Assembly (NCBI GenBank): GCA_963783235.1
Contig: CAWAMN010000001.1
Coordinates: 1,922,001 to 1,986,000, forward strand
Origin: Thiohalomonas sp963783235
Lineage (GTDB): Bacteria > Pseudomonadota > Gammaproteobacteria > Thiohalomonadales > Thiohalomonadaceae
Direction of reading: 5' to 3'
DNA length: 64,000 nucleotides
Shown: positions 8,273 to 16,007 of the stretch, piece after piece
Numbering within the stretch: position 1 is the first letter of the stretch
How the letters are laid out: each line of letters opens with the position of its first letter
Position numbers and translations under genes: made by a program
Notes under the pieces: model-generated
Seen by the model: the letters and a program-made list of their open reading frames with translations, nothing else
Told to the model about the DNA's origin: nothing
Database searches by the model: none

Positions 8273-8722
8273 TCACTTTGTCCAGCAATCGACGTCCGCA
8301 TAGTCGCTACCGCCGTGGGTATAGACGGGCCCATCCTGATTGACGGCAAAGAAGCCGCACGCATCGCCTGCCTGCGTGCCAGCCGGTTTGGCAAGCGCGA
8401 CATAGCGCTCTCGGCCCGCCGTTCCTGCCTTGATACTGACAAGGTAATAGCCTTCGGGGCTCGCCTGTCGCGCGGCGACAGCGGAAGCGGCAGAACTCGC
8501 ACCGCAAGTATCGGCATCGGCCAGGTTTTGGGCGTAAAAGGCACAGCGCATACGGAGTCGCTCCTGCGCCATTTGAAGTTTCAGCAACGCCGCGATGGCA
8601 TCGGAGTGGCGACTACCGCGGACTATCGCCTGAAAACCGGGATATGCCAGCGTTAGCAGAATAGCGATTATAGAGGCTGTAACCAGCAGTTCCACCAGGG
8701 TAAATCCCCCTTTCCTTTTCAT
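8273..8722 (-). CDS. pilE: Type IV pilin-like protein PilE (divergent member of module A)
   Basis: 149 residues with the class III prepilin signal KRKGG-FTLVELLVTASI cleaved before F by PilD, Glu5 present, then a hydrophobic helix of about 22 residues. The globular part carries the PilE signature KLQMAQERLRMRC, ASPEGYYLVSIKAGTAG and a C-terminal Cys (ADVDCWTK) for the disulfide-bonded D-region. It is a homologue of the broken pilE at 18296, and the two align through GTQAGDAC / GAQAGDTDC. It is transcribed away from fimT at 8843, with a 120-bp shared promoter region. Confidence 0.88.
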   Translation of the reverse strand: MKRKGGFTLVELLVTASIIAILLTLAYPGFQAIVRGSRHSDAIAALLKLQMAQERLRMRCAFYAQNLADADTCGASSAASAVAARQASPEGYYLVSIKAGTAGRERYVALAKPAGTQAGDACGFFAVNQDGPVYTHGGSDYADVDCWTK

Positions 8723-8842
8723 GTTGATCTTCCCTGGAAAAAGCGACTGCTCTCTCGGATTTTGATCCCGAAGCCATTACGTGATAGAGATCTCCCCGCT
8801 GAAGTCTAACCGGTTTCAGATGTACTTCAGGGAGCCTTTGAT

Positions 8843-9391
8843 ATGCCAAGGATGATTATGGCGATACATAGCCGTGGTGTCACTTTGATCGAACTGATGG
8901 TTGCGGTCGCCGTGCTCGCCATCGCACTCACCACATCGTTGCCCTCCTTTGTCGACCTTCTCTCCCGCCATCGCCTCAAAGGTGCAACGGAAAAGATTTA
9001 CCAGGACCTGCAGGTTGCTCGCTCCGAAGCCATCAAGCGGGGTATGGAGGTGTCCGTTTCATTCCGCCGCTCCGGCAACGCCTGGTGCTACGGCCTTTCG
9101 CTGGGCGAGGGCTGTGACTGCACCGAGACCGACAACACCGCCGTCGATTACTGCCTAATCGAATCGGCCCGAAAAGTGACCCTCAGCAGGGACTACGTAG
9201 GCGTCACCTTGACCACTATCAGCTTTCACCGAAACGATACCGGTTTCGAGCCGTTGCGGGGCAACTCAACAGACAACGGCAGTGCCGTTCTCGTTTCCCG
9301 GGGGTACGGAACGAAAATCGTGGTCAGCGGACTCGGTCGGGTACGGATCTGCTCAGACGACGCCATTCTGGGGTACCCTCCATGCGAATGA
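8843..9391 (+). CDS. FimT/FimU (GspH-type) minor pseudopilin, module A
   Basis: 182 residues. The prepilin leader ends in RG followed by VTLIELMVAVAVLAIALTTS; the helix is followed by the GspH/FimT signature LKGATEKIYQDLQVARSEAI. The C-terminus holds GRVRICSDD, a typical FimU end. A GGGAG Shine-Dalgarno sequence lies 9 nt before the ATG at 8843; in-frame ATGs at 8852 and 8858 are possible. It would seat at the pilus tip priming complex. It overlaps the next gene (pilW-like) by 10 bp. Confidence 0.87.
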   Translation: MPRMIMAIHSRGVTLIELMVAVAVLAIALTTSLPSFVDLLSRHRLKGATEKIYQDLQVARSEAIKRGMEVSVSFRRSGNAWCYGLSLGEGCDCTETDNTAVDYCLIESARKVTLSRDYVGVTLTTISFHRNDTGFEPLRGNSTDNGSAVLVSRGYGTKIVVSGLGRVRICSDDAILGYPPCE

Positions 9392-10035
9392 ACACAGCAC
9401 GGGGATTCAGCCTGGTGGAGCTGATGGTGGCCATGGCCCTGGGCCTGGTGGTCATGAGCGGAGCCCTGTCGATCTTTACGGCCACCGTGCGGGCCAACGC
9501 CGAGATGCTGAAGACGACGCGGCTACAGGAGGAGATGGCGGCGGCCGCCGCTTACATGGAACATGATATCCGCCGCGCGGGCTCAGCGCCGGCGCTCGAT
9601 ATGAAAGATGCTGCGGACACCCCGTTTGCCACCCTTCGCTGCAAAGACCGCGACGACAACGGCCACTGCGACTGCATCCTTTACCGTTACGACTACGACC
9701 GGGACAACATGCTCGATGACGGCAGCGAAACCACCGTGGGGGAGCATCCGGATGAGCGGCTCGGCTTTCGCCTCGACGCCGATCATGGGGCGATTGAGCG
9801 AAGACGCTCGGGGCGGGACTGCGATGGCTCCCGATGGGAGGACCTGACCGATCCCCGGACGGTCCGGATCACCGCTCTGGAGTTCGAGCTGGCCACCGAC
9901 ACCACACCGCTTCCCGGGGACGAGACCCTCACGACACGGAGTCTCATTATTAGTCTAACAGGGCATCTAACAGGTGACGCGTCAGTGGAGCACACCCTGC
10001 GAAGGCGCGTTCGCATACGTAACGACACAATCTAG
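9382..10035 (+). CDS. PilW-family minor pilin, module A
   Basis: 217 residues. Prepilin motif RG-FSLVELMVAMALGLVV with Glu5, then the PilW signature RLQEEMAAAAAYMEHDIRRAGSAP. The globular part is unusually rich in Asp (DRDDNGHCDCILYRYDYDRD), which could bind calcium; this is only inferred. The C-terminal end LRRRVRIRNDTI matches the PilW of module B (VRVRNDLVRER). It overlaps fimT by 10 bp, and an in-frame ATG at 9388 is an alternative start. Confidence 0.85.
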   Translation: MRMNTARGFSLVELMVAMALGLVVMSGALSIFTATVRANAEMLKTTRLQEEMAAAAAYMEHDIRRAGSAPALDMKDAADTPFATLRCKDRDDNGHCDCILYRYDYDRDNMLDDGSETTVGEHPDERLGFRLDADHGAIERRRSGRDCDGSRWEDLTDPRTVRITALEFELATDTTPLPGDETLTTRSLIISLTGHLTGDASVEHTLRRRVRIRNDTI

Positions 10036-10044
10036 GAGCAAGGA

Positions 10045-11355
10045 ATGCACGTCGAGGGAATGACGATAAACCGAACCCGGCAAAGGGGTTACGCCACCCT
10101 GGCGGTCGTGTTGCTCGTGTTAACCGCGACGACGCTTATCGTGCTCTACGGGGCACAGGCGGCGGTACTCAAACAGCGAATGCTGGGCAACGAAGTCCAA
10201 GGCATATCCGCATTTACCCAAGCGGAGCAGGGCCTCGATGCCGCCGTGATGTTCCTGCGACGCCACGGCGAAACACTCACGGCAGAAGCCGCGAACGACC
10301 GATGGTTGCTCTGCAGTGAATCGGACACGGAGCTGCCCTGCGGGGACGGTCAATCCAACCGCTTCGGTGCCGAATTCCTTCGCTACAGGGACCCGGCGGC
10401 CGGCGGGGAGCGTTATGTGTCGGGCTTGGGTGGCGACAGTACCGCGATCTATTTCGTAGCCGCCTGTCGCGACCATGACGAAGCGCCGGGCTGTGACGAT
10501 AGCGACAGTGGCGCCGCTGGGATACAGCCCGCACCCGACGTGTTCCGCCCAATTCGGGTAATCGCCGCCGAAGGCGGCCAAGCCGCCGGCCGCGCCACCC
10601 TTCGCCAAGGCGTACGGCTCTATATGCTGCTGGCGGCAGTGCCACCCGCTCCTCTGGTAACTGAGAACCTGGAGATCGGAGGAAGCGTCGAACTGGTCAC
10701 CAACCCGAATGGCGGAGGACGAGGCGTTCCCGTCTCCGTCTGGTCCCCTGAGACCATCAGTACGCCCGGCCACATCCTCACCTGCCAACCTGGCGAGTAC
10801 GAAACCAACGGGGAGCGCTGTCCGAGCGGGGCACGGGCGTTAACGACCCCACATCGGGAAGGTGGAGACATCGTCGAAACCGCCACTGATTTTCCCGCCG
10901 ATCTCTTTGCCTACCTTTTCGGCGTGCCGGCCTCCGAGTATCGCCAGATCAGGCAATGGGCGGCAGCCCGGGGCCGTATTCTGGCAAACTGCACGGCACT
11001 GGACAGACATTCCGAGGGGCTTTATTGGATTCAGGGCGATTGCGGAATCCGCTCGAACGTCGGCACCGCTTCGGATCCGGTGCTGCTGGTGGTATCCGAC
11101 GGTAGGCTCACTATCGAAGGCGAGGTCCGGTTTGCCGGACTCCTGTTTGCCTTCACCCGGCCCGAAACGACCAATCCCGGGTCCGTCATCGTAAAAGGCG
11201 ATGCCACGGTCCGGGGGAGTATCGTGAGCGACCGTCCATTCACCCGCGCCAACGGCTCGTTGAGCGTTCGCTACGAGGGCGAATTGCTGGCGAAGCTGCG
11301 TCGGGAGCGCTTGCGGGGTTTCGGCCGCGTACCAGGGAGTTGGGCCGATAGCTAA
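10045..11355 (+). CDS. Long PilX-family minor pilin, module A
   Basis: 436 residues, about three times the usual PilX (compare 140 residues in module C). The N-terminus has the PilX pattern RQRGYATLAVVLLVLTATT, then LKQRMLGNEVQGISAFTQAEQGLDAA. From about residue 190 there is a long extension: SVELVTNPNGGGRG, a helical part (FAYLFGVPASEYRQIRQWAA), then short repeated turns such as LLVVSDGRLTIEGEVRFAGLLF and VIVKGDATVRGSIVS that suggest a right-handed beta-helix. Its module B counterpart shares this layout. An in-frame ATG at 10060 after CGAGGG is an alternative start. Confidence 0.8.
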   Translation: MHVEGMTINRTRQRGYATLAVVLLVLTATTLIVLYGAQAAVLKQRMLGNEVQGISAFTQAEQGLDAAVMFLRRHGETLTAEAANDRWLLCSESDTELPCGDGQSNRFGAEFLRYRDPAAGGERYVSGLGGDSTAIYFVAACRDHDEAPGCDDSDSGAAGIQPAPDVFRPIRVIAAEGGQAAGRATLRQGVRLYMLLAAVPPAPLVTENLEIGGSVELVTNPNGGGRGVPVSVWSPETISTPGHILTCQPGEYETNGERCPSGARALTTPHREGGDIVETATDFPADLFAYLFGVPASEYRQIRQWAAARGRILANCTALDRHSEGLYWIQGDCGIRSNVGTASDPVLLVVSDGRLTIEGEVRFAGLLFAFTRPETTNPGSVIVKGDATVRGSIVSDRPFTRANGSLSVRYEGELLAKLRRERLRGFGRVPGSWADS

Positions 11356-11371
11356 CACAAGGAACGAAACG

Positions 11372-13084
11372 ATGGAACGTCAAGACACCGGCTTTAGCCT
11401 CATTGAAGTTCTTATCAGTCTCGTAGTGGTCAGTGTGGGACTGCTGGCACTCAGCGACTTGCAGATCAGTTTCCGGAGCGCGGGCGCGGAGGCGAAGGCC
11501 CGCTCACTGGCCGCTTCACTGGCCCGGGAGAAACTGGATGATCTACGCGGGTTCCAGCAGTTGGAAGCGGGAGGAGCCGGGCGCTTCGGCTTCGACGAGA
11601 TTACCGATAGCTCGGGAGTGGCCGTTGGGGGTGGGAGCGAAAACGGCGACGGCTCACTGAAGCTGCCGGAAGGCAGCGTATCGCTCTCGGGTATATCGCT
11701 GCACCTTCAATGGCGAGTGAACGACTACTATCTACCGCCCCCAGGGGCTGCCTCTAAAACGCCGACAGCCACTTGGGAGAGCACCGCTTGGGGCACACCG
11801 CCGGCCCGTCCCGACTTCAAACAGGTCACGGTAACAATCCGTTGGGGTGGTGGCGGCGACAGGCGGACCTATTCCCTCACCGGCACGATCGCCGCCATCA
11901 GTCCAGCCGCCTCGGGCCGCACCGTGATCTCACCCCCTGCACCGCAGCTGCCCCGGGTGCCATATGATCCGGCAGAAGCCCCCGAAGGAGTTTCTTTCAA
12001 AGAGGGGGATACTTATCGCCAAACGCCCCCTCCCCGGACGAGCAGTACACCCAACGCCGGAGTGACACGAATCGATCAGGTCCGCTATGGCGAAGACCTG
12101 ACGGTGAAGACCCGCTCGCAGCTAGTCACAGTTGATTGCGAATGCCGGCAGCGCGAGGAGCACGGTGACACTTTCACCCCCACGGTCCCGGGCCCAGACG
12201 GTCCTCAAGTGGGAGAGCCCGCCTTCAAGCGGTACGGATTGGAGGATCGATCTGCGGAGCAGCAACAGACGGAGTACTGCGCCCTCTGCTGCCGGGACCA
12301 CCACGATGTGCTCGGCCGGCCCCGATTCGATCCATTCCGCCCCACCGATGCCCGCAACTATCCTGCGAACCTCGGCGGAGATCACCGTCACGCCTATCCT
12401 TCCAGCGACGGAACACTTCTGCCTGCCGACGACGCCGGAGCACCGTATCTGGAGTCATGCCGGCTCACCTATGTCGATGGCCGGCTGCGGGTATTTCAGG
12501 ACTGGTATTTGGCGCGCTTGACCATTCTTCCGGCGGGCTGGTTGGAATCAGGGGAAAACCGGGCTACCTACTCGGCCTACGTTGGCGATTTTCTCGATGC
12601 CTATATCGAAGCCATCGAACCGTCGCGAGCCCCGGCGTGCGATGGCGGATCAGCTGACTATTTCTCCTATTCGCAACCGGAGATCGAAGCGGAAAACGGC
12701 GATTTACCCAGGGAGGCGGTGGTCAGCATGGGGAGCACGGCGCAATTCGACGTTCGCGCCATTTATATCGATCACATGCCCTCGGAGTTCATAAACGAAA
12801 TCAAATGCCGCAAGCGCAACGGACGTCCCTACCGGCAGTTGATCCCCTACTATGAGCTTCGCGTGACCGAATTGGCCGATTGGGGCCCCGGAAGCCTTCG
12901 CGGAATCCTCCTTGAGGCAGGAGACCTCAAAGCCACCGGGGCCGCCCCCGAACAACTGCTTCTGACAGCCACACTACGGCTGAGCAACACCGGACTGACA
13001 GGTGGCCCCCCTATCGATTCGGACGACCAAAGGAGCAGGCAAGCGACTCTCGAGGTGAACGTTGTCGCCGCTCCTAACACCTAA
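11372..13084 (+). CDS. Very long PilV-family minor pilin, module A
   Basis: 570 residues against about 190 for a standard PilV. The N-terminus is typical: TG-FSLIEVLISLVVVSVGLLA, then the helix continues into ARSLAASLAREKLDDLRGFQ. The extension after about residue 250 is unusual. It has a Cys-rich patch (TVDCECRQREE near 252, then TEYCALCCRDHHD near 303 and a HRHA motif near 335) that looks able to bind metal or form disulfides, and a C-terminal half with LSNTGLTGG-type sequence. I do not recognise this region as a named domain. Probable role: tip-exposed adhesin or sensor carried by a minor pilin. Confidence 0.78.
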   Translation: MERQDTGFSLIEVLISLVVVSVGLLALSDLQISFRSAGAEAKARSLAASLAREKLDDLRGFQQLEAGGAGRFGFDEITDSSGVAVGGGSENGDGSLKLPEGSVSLSGISLHLQWRVNDYYLPPPGAASKTPTATWESTAWGTPPARPDFKQVTVTIRWGGGGDRRTYSLTGTIAAISPAASGRTVISPPAPQLPRVPYDPAEAPEGVSFKEGDTYRQTPPPRTSSTPNAGVTRIDQVRYGEDLTVKTRSQLVTVDCECRQREEHGDTFTPTVPGPDGPQVGEPAFKRYGLEDRSAEQQQTEYCALCCRDHHDVLGRPRFDPFRPTDARNYPANLGGDHRHAYPSSDGTLLPADDAGAPYLESCRLTYVDGRLRVFQDWYLARLTILPAGWLESGENRATYSAYVGDFLDAYIEAIEPSRAPACDGGSADYFSYSQPEIEAENGDLPREAVVSMGSTAQFDVRAIYIDHMPSEFINEIKCRKRNGRPYRQLIPYYELRVTELADWGPGSLRGILLEAGDLKATGAAPEQLLLTATLRLSNTGLTGGPPIDSDDQRSRQATLEVNVVAAPNT

Positions 13085-13390
13085 GGAGATAGATTTCTAA
13101 GGGAAAGTCTCGCGCGCCTGCTCTTCGTTTTTCAGCTTCTCCCTTGCATGCCGATAAAGACTCATAAGCATTCAGGATGGCAAACCGGCAATTGCAATAA
13201 CGGTTAGAGCAGCCGAGCAATCGGACATTGCGGAGGACCCCGGGTTTGTTATGCCGTTAGGCTCGACAGCCAGGTTCGACTTCGTTAAAGGGTCACGTCC
13301 GACAAACGGTCGATTTCCTTGGGCGAGCGTGAGAAACACTTGCTGTTAGCTGCGGTATCCTTATACCAAACCGAAGAGCAATGAACCGCC
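13085..13390. other. Non-coding gap between pilin modules A and B
   Basis: 306 bp without a credible gene. It presumably contains the promoter of module B. The best candidate is TTGCTG at about 13340 with TATACC some 16 bp downstream, which is weak. No terminator hairpin with a T-tract is seen after pilV of module A, so read-through between modules is possible. Confidence 0.5.
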
Positions 13391-14008
13391 ATGAAGCGAT
13401 TTCATTATTTTGCAGCCGGATTCACCCTGATCGAGCTCCTGATTGCGATCATGGTGCTCTCCATTTTGATCGCGCTGGCTGCCCCGAGTATGAGCAGCTT
13501 TTTCGACTCCAAGCGCTTGATCGCCGCGGCAGAGCAAATCTATTCCCACGTCCAGCAGGCGCGCACCGAGTCGCTCTCCCGCTCCACAACCATGTCTCTC
13601 AACTTCTCGGCGGACGGATCCGCCACCTGGCAGTACGGACTGAGCCATAGAACCGGCTGTGATTTGACGCAGACCGCGCCGGGAGGAGCGAACGCCTGCG
13701 TCATTGTGATTGATGATGGCGATGGTAGCCTGTCCTCCGTGAACGATGAAACCGATGCCGATGACCTCGTACTGATGCGGTTTACCAGTGCGGACCACAC
13801 CGATGTTTCCATGTCCATTGTCAATTTCGGCAGCGGCACGACCGAAATCGGGTTCGACCCGAACCGCGCGACGACGACAAGGGGCGATATCCGACTTGTC
13901 TCTGGCGAAGGCAAAAAATTGACTGTGCGGGTCGGGCTTCTGGGGCAGGTACGCATTTGCTCTCCCGACGGTTCTGTCCCCGGCTATAGCGATGCGAGTT
14001 GCACATGA
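13391..14008 (+). CDS. FimT/FimU (GspH-type) minor pseudopilin, module B
   Basis: 205 residues. Prepilin motif AG-FTLIELLIAIMVLSILIA, then the GspH signature LIAAAEQIYSHVQQARTESLSR and FimU-like C-terminal VRVGLLGQVRICSPDG. Two Cys in the N-terminal half (GCDLT, NACVIV) and two at the C-terminus could pair. It starts module B and overlaps pilW by 4 bp (ATGA). It is a homologue of the genes at 8843 and 19645. Confidence 0.87.
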   Translation: MKRFHYFAAGFTLIELLIAIMVLSILIALAAPSMSSFFDSKRLIAAAEQIYSHVQQARTESLSRSTTMSLNFSADGSATWQYGLSHRTGCDLTQTAPGGANACVIVIDDGDGSLSSVNDETDADDLVLMRFTSADHTDVSMSIVNFGSGTTEIGFDPNRATTTRGDIRLVSGEGKKLTVRVGLLGQVRICSPDGSVPGYSDASCT

Positions 14009-14796
14009 GCACATCCAACGCAAAAGGTTTCACGCTTATTGAGCTGATGGTGTCCATGGCTATAGGCCTTATTGTCATTGGCGGGGCTACCACCGTCTAC
14101 GTGGCGACGGTGGCCAGCAGCAGCACGACTCTCAAAATGAGCAAGCTGAACAATGAACTGAACACGCTGATGAGCGTGATGGTCAACGACCTTCGCCGTG
14201 CCGGTTTCTGGGCGGATGCCGCCGGCAACTCGCCTCTCGACAATCCGTTCCAGGTACTGGACAACACGGCCCTCGAAGTAATCGACTCAATTGCGTCGGA
14301 CACCCAGTTGGCGGCAAATACCTCAACCGGGGGCGAATGCCTGCTCTACACCTATGACGCGAACAAAGATACCAGCGTAGACAACGGCGACATCGTCGGA
14401 TTCCGCCTTAATAACGGCGTCGTCCAGATGCGTGAAAAGGGCGACATCGCCGCCAATACGCGCCATGACAGCTGCGCGGATGCCGACGACACCTGGGTGG
14501 ATGTCACCGATGGCGAAACAGTGACGGTGACCACCCTGGACTTCAAGCTGGACGAATCGGAGTGTCTGAACACGGCCGAGCCCGATGGCGTCGATACGGA
14601 CGGCGCCAACGGCATCGACGACTCCGCGGAATATGATTGTTACACCACGATACCCACCGCCGGCAGCGGCGATGTCACCGTGGAGACCCGTCACGTAACC
14701 ATCACCCTTGCGGGCGAATTGGCGGGTGACAGCGAGATCATAGCGACGCTGACCCAGGATGTTCGGGTCCGAAACGACTTGGTTAGGGAACGGTAG
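14005..14796 (+). CDS. PilW-family minor pilin, module B
   Basis: 263 residues from the ATG that overlaps the fimT stop; the frame is open upstream to a TTG at 13999 inside fimT. Prepilin motif KG-FTLIELMVSMAIGLIVIG, then the PilW signature LNNELNTLMSVMVNDLRRAGFW. The globular domain is strongly acidic (DANKDTSVDNGDIVG, EPDGVDTDGANGIDDS); these Asp/Asn/Gly runs resemble calcium-binding loops but no canonical EF-hand is certain. The end VRVRNDLVRER matches the PilW of module A. Confidence 0.86.
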   Translation: MSTSNAKGFTLIELMVSMAIGLIVIGGATTVYVATVASSSTTLKMSKLNNELNTLMSVMVNDLRRAGFWADAAGNSPLDNPFQVLDNTALEVIDSIASDTQLAANTSTGGECLLYTYDANKDTSVDNGDIVGFRLNNGVVQMREKGDIAANTRHDSCADADDTWVDVTDGETVTVTTLDFKLDESECLNTAEPDGVDTDGANGIDDSAEYDCYTTIPTAGSGDVTVETRHVTITLAGELAGDSEIIATLTQDVRVRNDLVRER

Positions 14797-14807
14797 GAGA
14801 CGTGGCA

Positions 14808-15986
14808 ATGATAGGCAATCGCGAACGAGGGGCTGTCACTCTCTTAATGTCGTTGATATTCCTGGCGCTTGTAACGACGATCACGGTATACACATCGAGA
14901 ACGGTCTTTTTCGAGCAGAAAATCGCCAACAGCGATGCCAAGGCCAAACAGGCCTTTGAGGCGGCCGAGGCGGGGCTCTCCACCGCCATTGCTTATCTTT
15001 CTGTCGATCCGGACAGAAACGACGATGATGCTGTGGATGCCAATGTCTTCGACACTGATGCCGATACCATCGGCGATACCGACACAGCGACGGTCGGCAC
15101 CGGTGGCGATGCGGGATCAGTGCAGGTAACCACGAGCGGCACCCTGACCGACATCACCGTTACAGCTGTCGGATACAGTTTTGACAAATCGGCCTCCAAG
15201 ACCATCGTTCAGTCGATCGCCACCCTCGACCCTCTACCGAACAGTCCTGACAACCCTTTCACTACCCGGGGCGCAGTGGTAATCACCGGCTCTGCAACCG
15301 TCCACAACGCCGAAGGCCACAGCACCATATGGAGCGGTGGCGATGTCGACCTGGGTTCGAACAATAGCACCTCCACTGAAGTCGCTGACGTAACGGACGC
15401 CAACTATCCGGGTTGCATGGACACACCGTTGACGTGTAGCACGATACCCTCCTCAAACAAAGTCACAGCCGGCCTAGATATCATCGAGTACGACGCCAGC
15501 CTGTCCAATCTGACGCAGGACGAATTTTTCGAAAATTTCTTCGGTATGGGACCAACCGCTTACCGCGAAACGATGGTAACGATGGAAACAACAGCGGCTA
15601 ACGCCAACACTGATGTTCCGGGGTCTACAGACGAGGTCATTTGGGTAGAGGGCGACACAAATTTTAACTTCAATACCACCGTCGGCTGTGAATCGTCTCC
15701 CAGCGGCAATAGTGTCTGCCCCGATGCCGATATTGCGCCTTCCATCGTAATCGTGAATGGCGATGCCACGTTTCAGGGTAACCCCGACTTCTACGGCATC
15801 GTCTTTATAACCGGCTCGGTCACGATTATTGGCAACACGACCGTATATGGATCAATGGTGACGGCCGGGTCCGTCGAAAACCAGACCGGGGGCAGTCTCG
15901 ACATTCACTACCACGGCGGCGCCTTGCAAGGCGTCAGCACCAATGGCCCGACCGGCGGCTCGTCAGGCACATGGCGCGATTTCTAG
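14808..15986 (+). CDS. Long PilX-family minor pilin, module B
   Basis: 392 residues. PilX-type N-terminus (RERGAVTLLMSLIFLALVTT, then FEQKIANSDAKAKQAFEAAEAGLSTA). From about residue 130 there is a long extension ending in beta-helix-like rungs: SIVIVNGDATFQGNPDFYGI, VFITGSVTIIGNTTVYGSMV and a final LDIHYHGGALQG. Layout and rung spacing match the 436-residue PilX of module A. The ATG at 14808 lies 8 nt after AGGAG and is preferred over the GTG at 14802, which is only 3 nt away. The sequence is very rich in Asp and Thr, as expected for an exported protein of a salt-adapted organism. Confidence 0.8.
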   Translation: MIGNRERGAVTLLMSLIFLALVTTITVYTSRTVFFEQKIANSDAKAKQAFEAAEAGLSTAIAYLSVDPDRNDDDAVDANVFDTDADTIGDTDTATVGTGGDAGSVQVTTSGTLTDITVTAVGYSFDKSASKTIVQSIATLDPLPNSPDNPFTTRGAVVITGSATVHNAEGHSTIWSGGDVDLGSNNSTSTEVADVTDANYPGCMDTPLTCSTIPSSNKVTAGLDIIEYDASLSNLTQDEFFENFFGMGPTAYRETMVTMETTAANANTDVPGSTDEVIWVEGDTNFNFNTTVGCESSPSGNSVCPDADIAPSIVIVNGDATFQGNPDFYGIVFITGSVTIIGNTTVYGSMVTAGSVENQTGGSLDIHYHGGALQGVSTNGPTGGSSGTWRDF

Positions 15987-16007
15987 GAATCCGAAAGGGG
16001 CAATAGA

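Noticed and set aside
13170..13210. TGGCAAACCGGCAATTGCA as a sigma-54 promoter for pilin module B
   Set aside because: GG and GC are 13 bases apart instead of 10.
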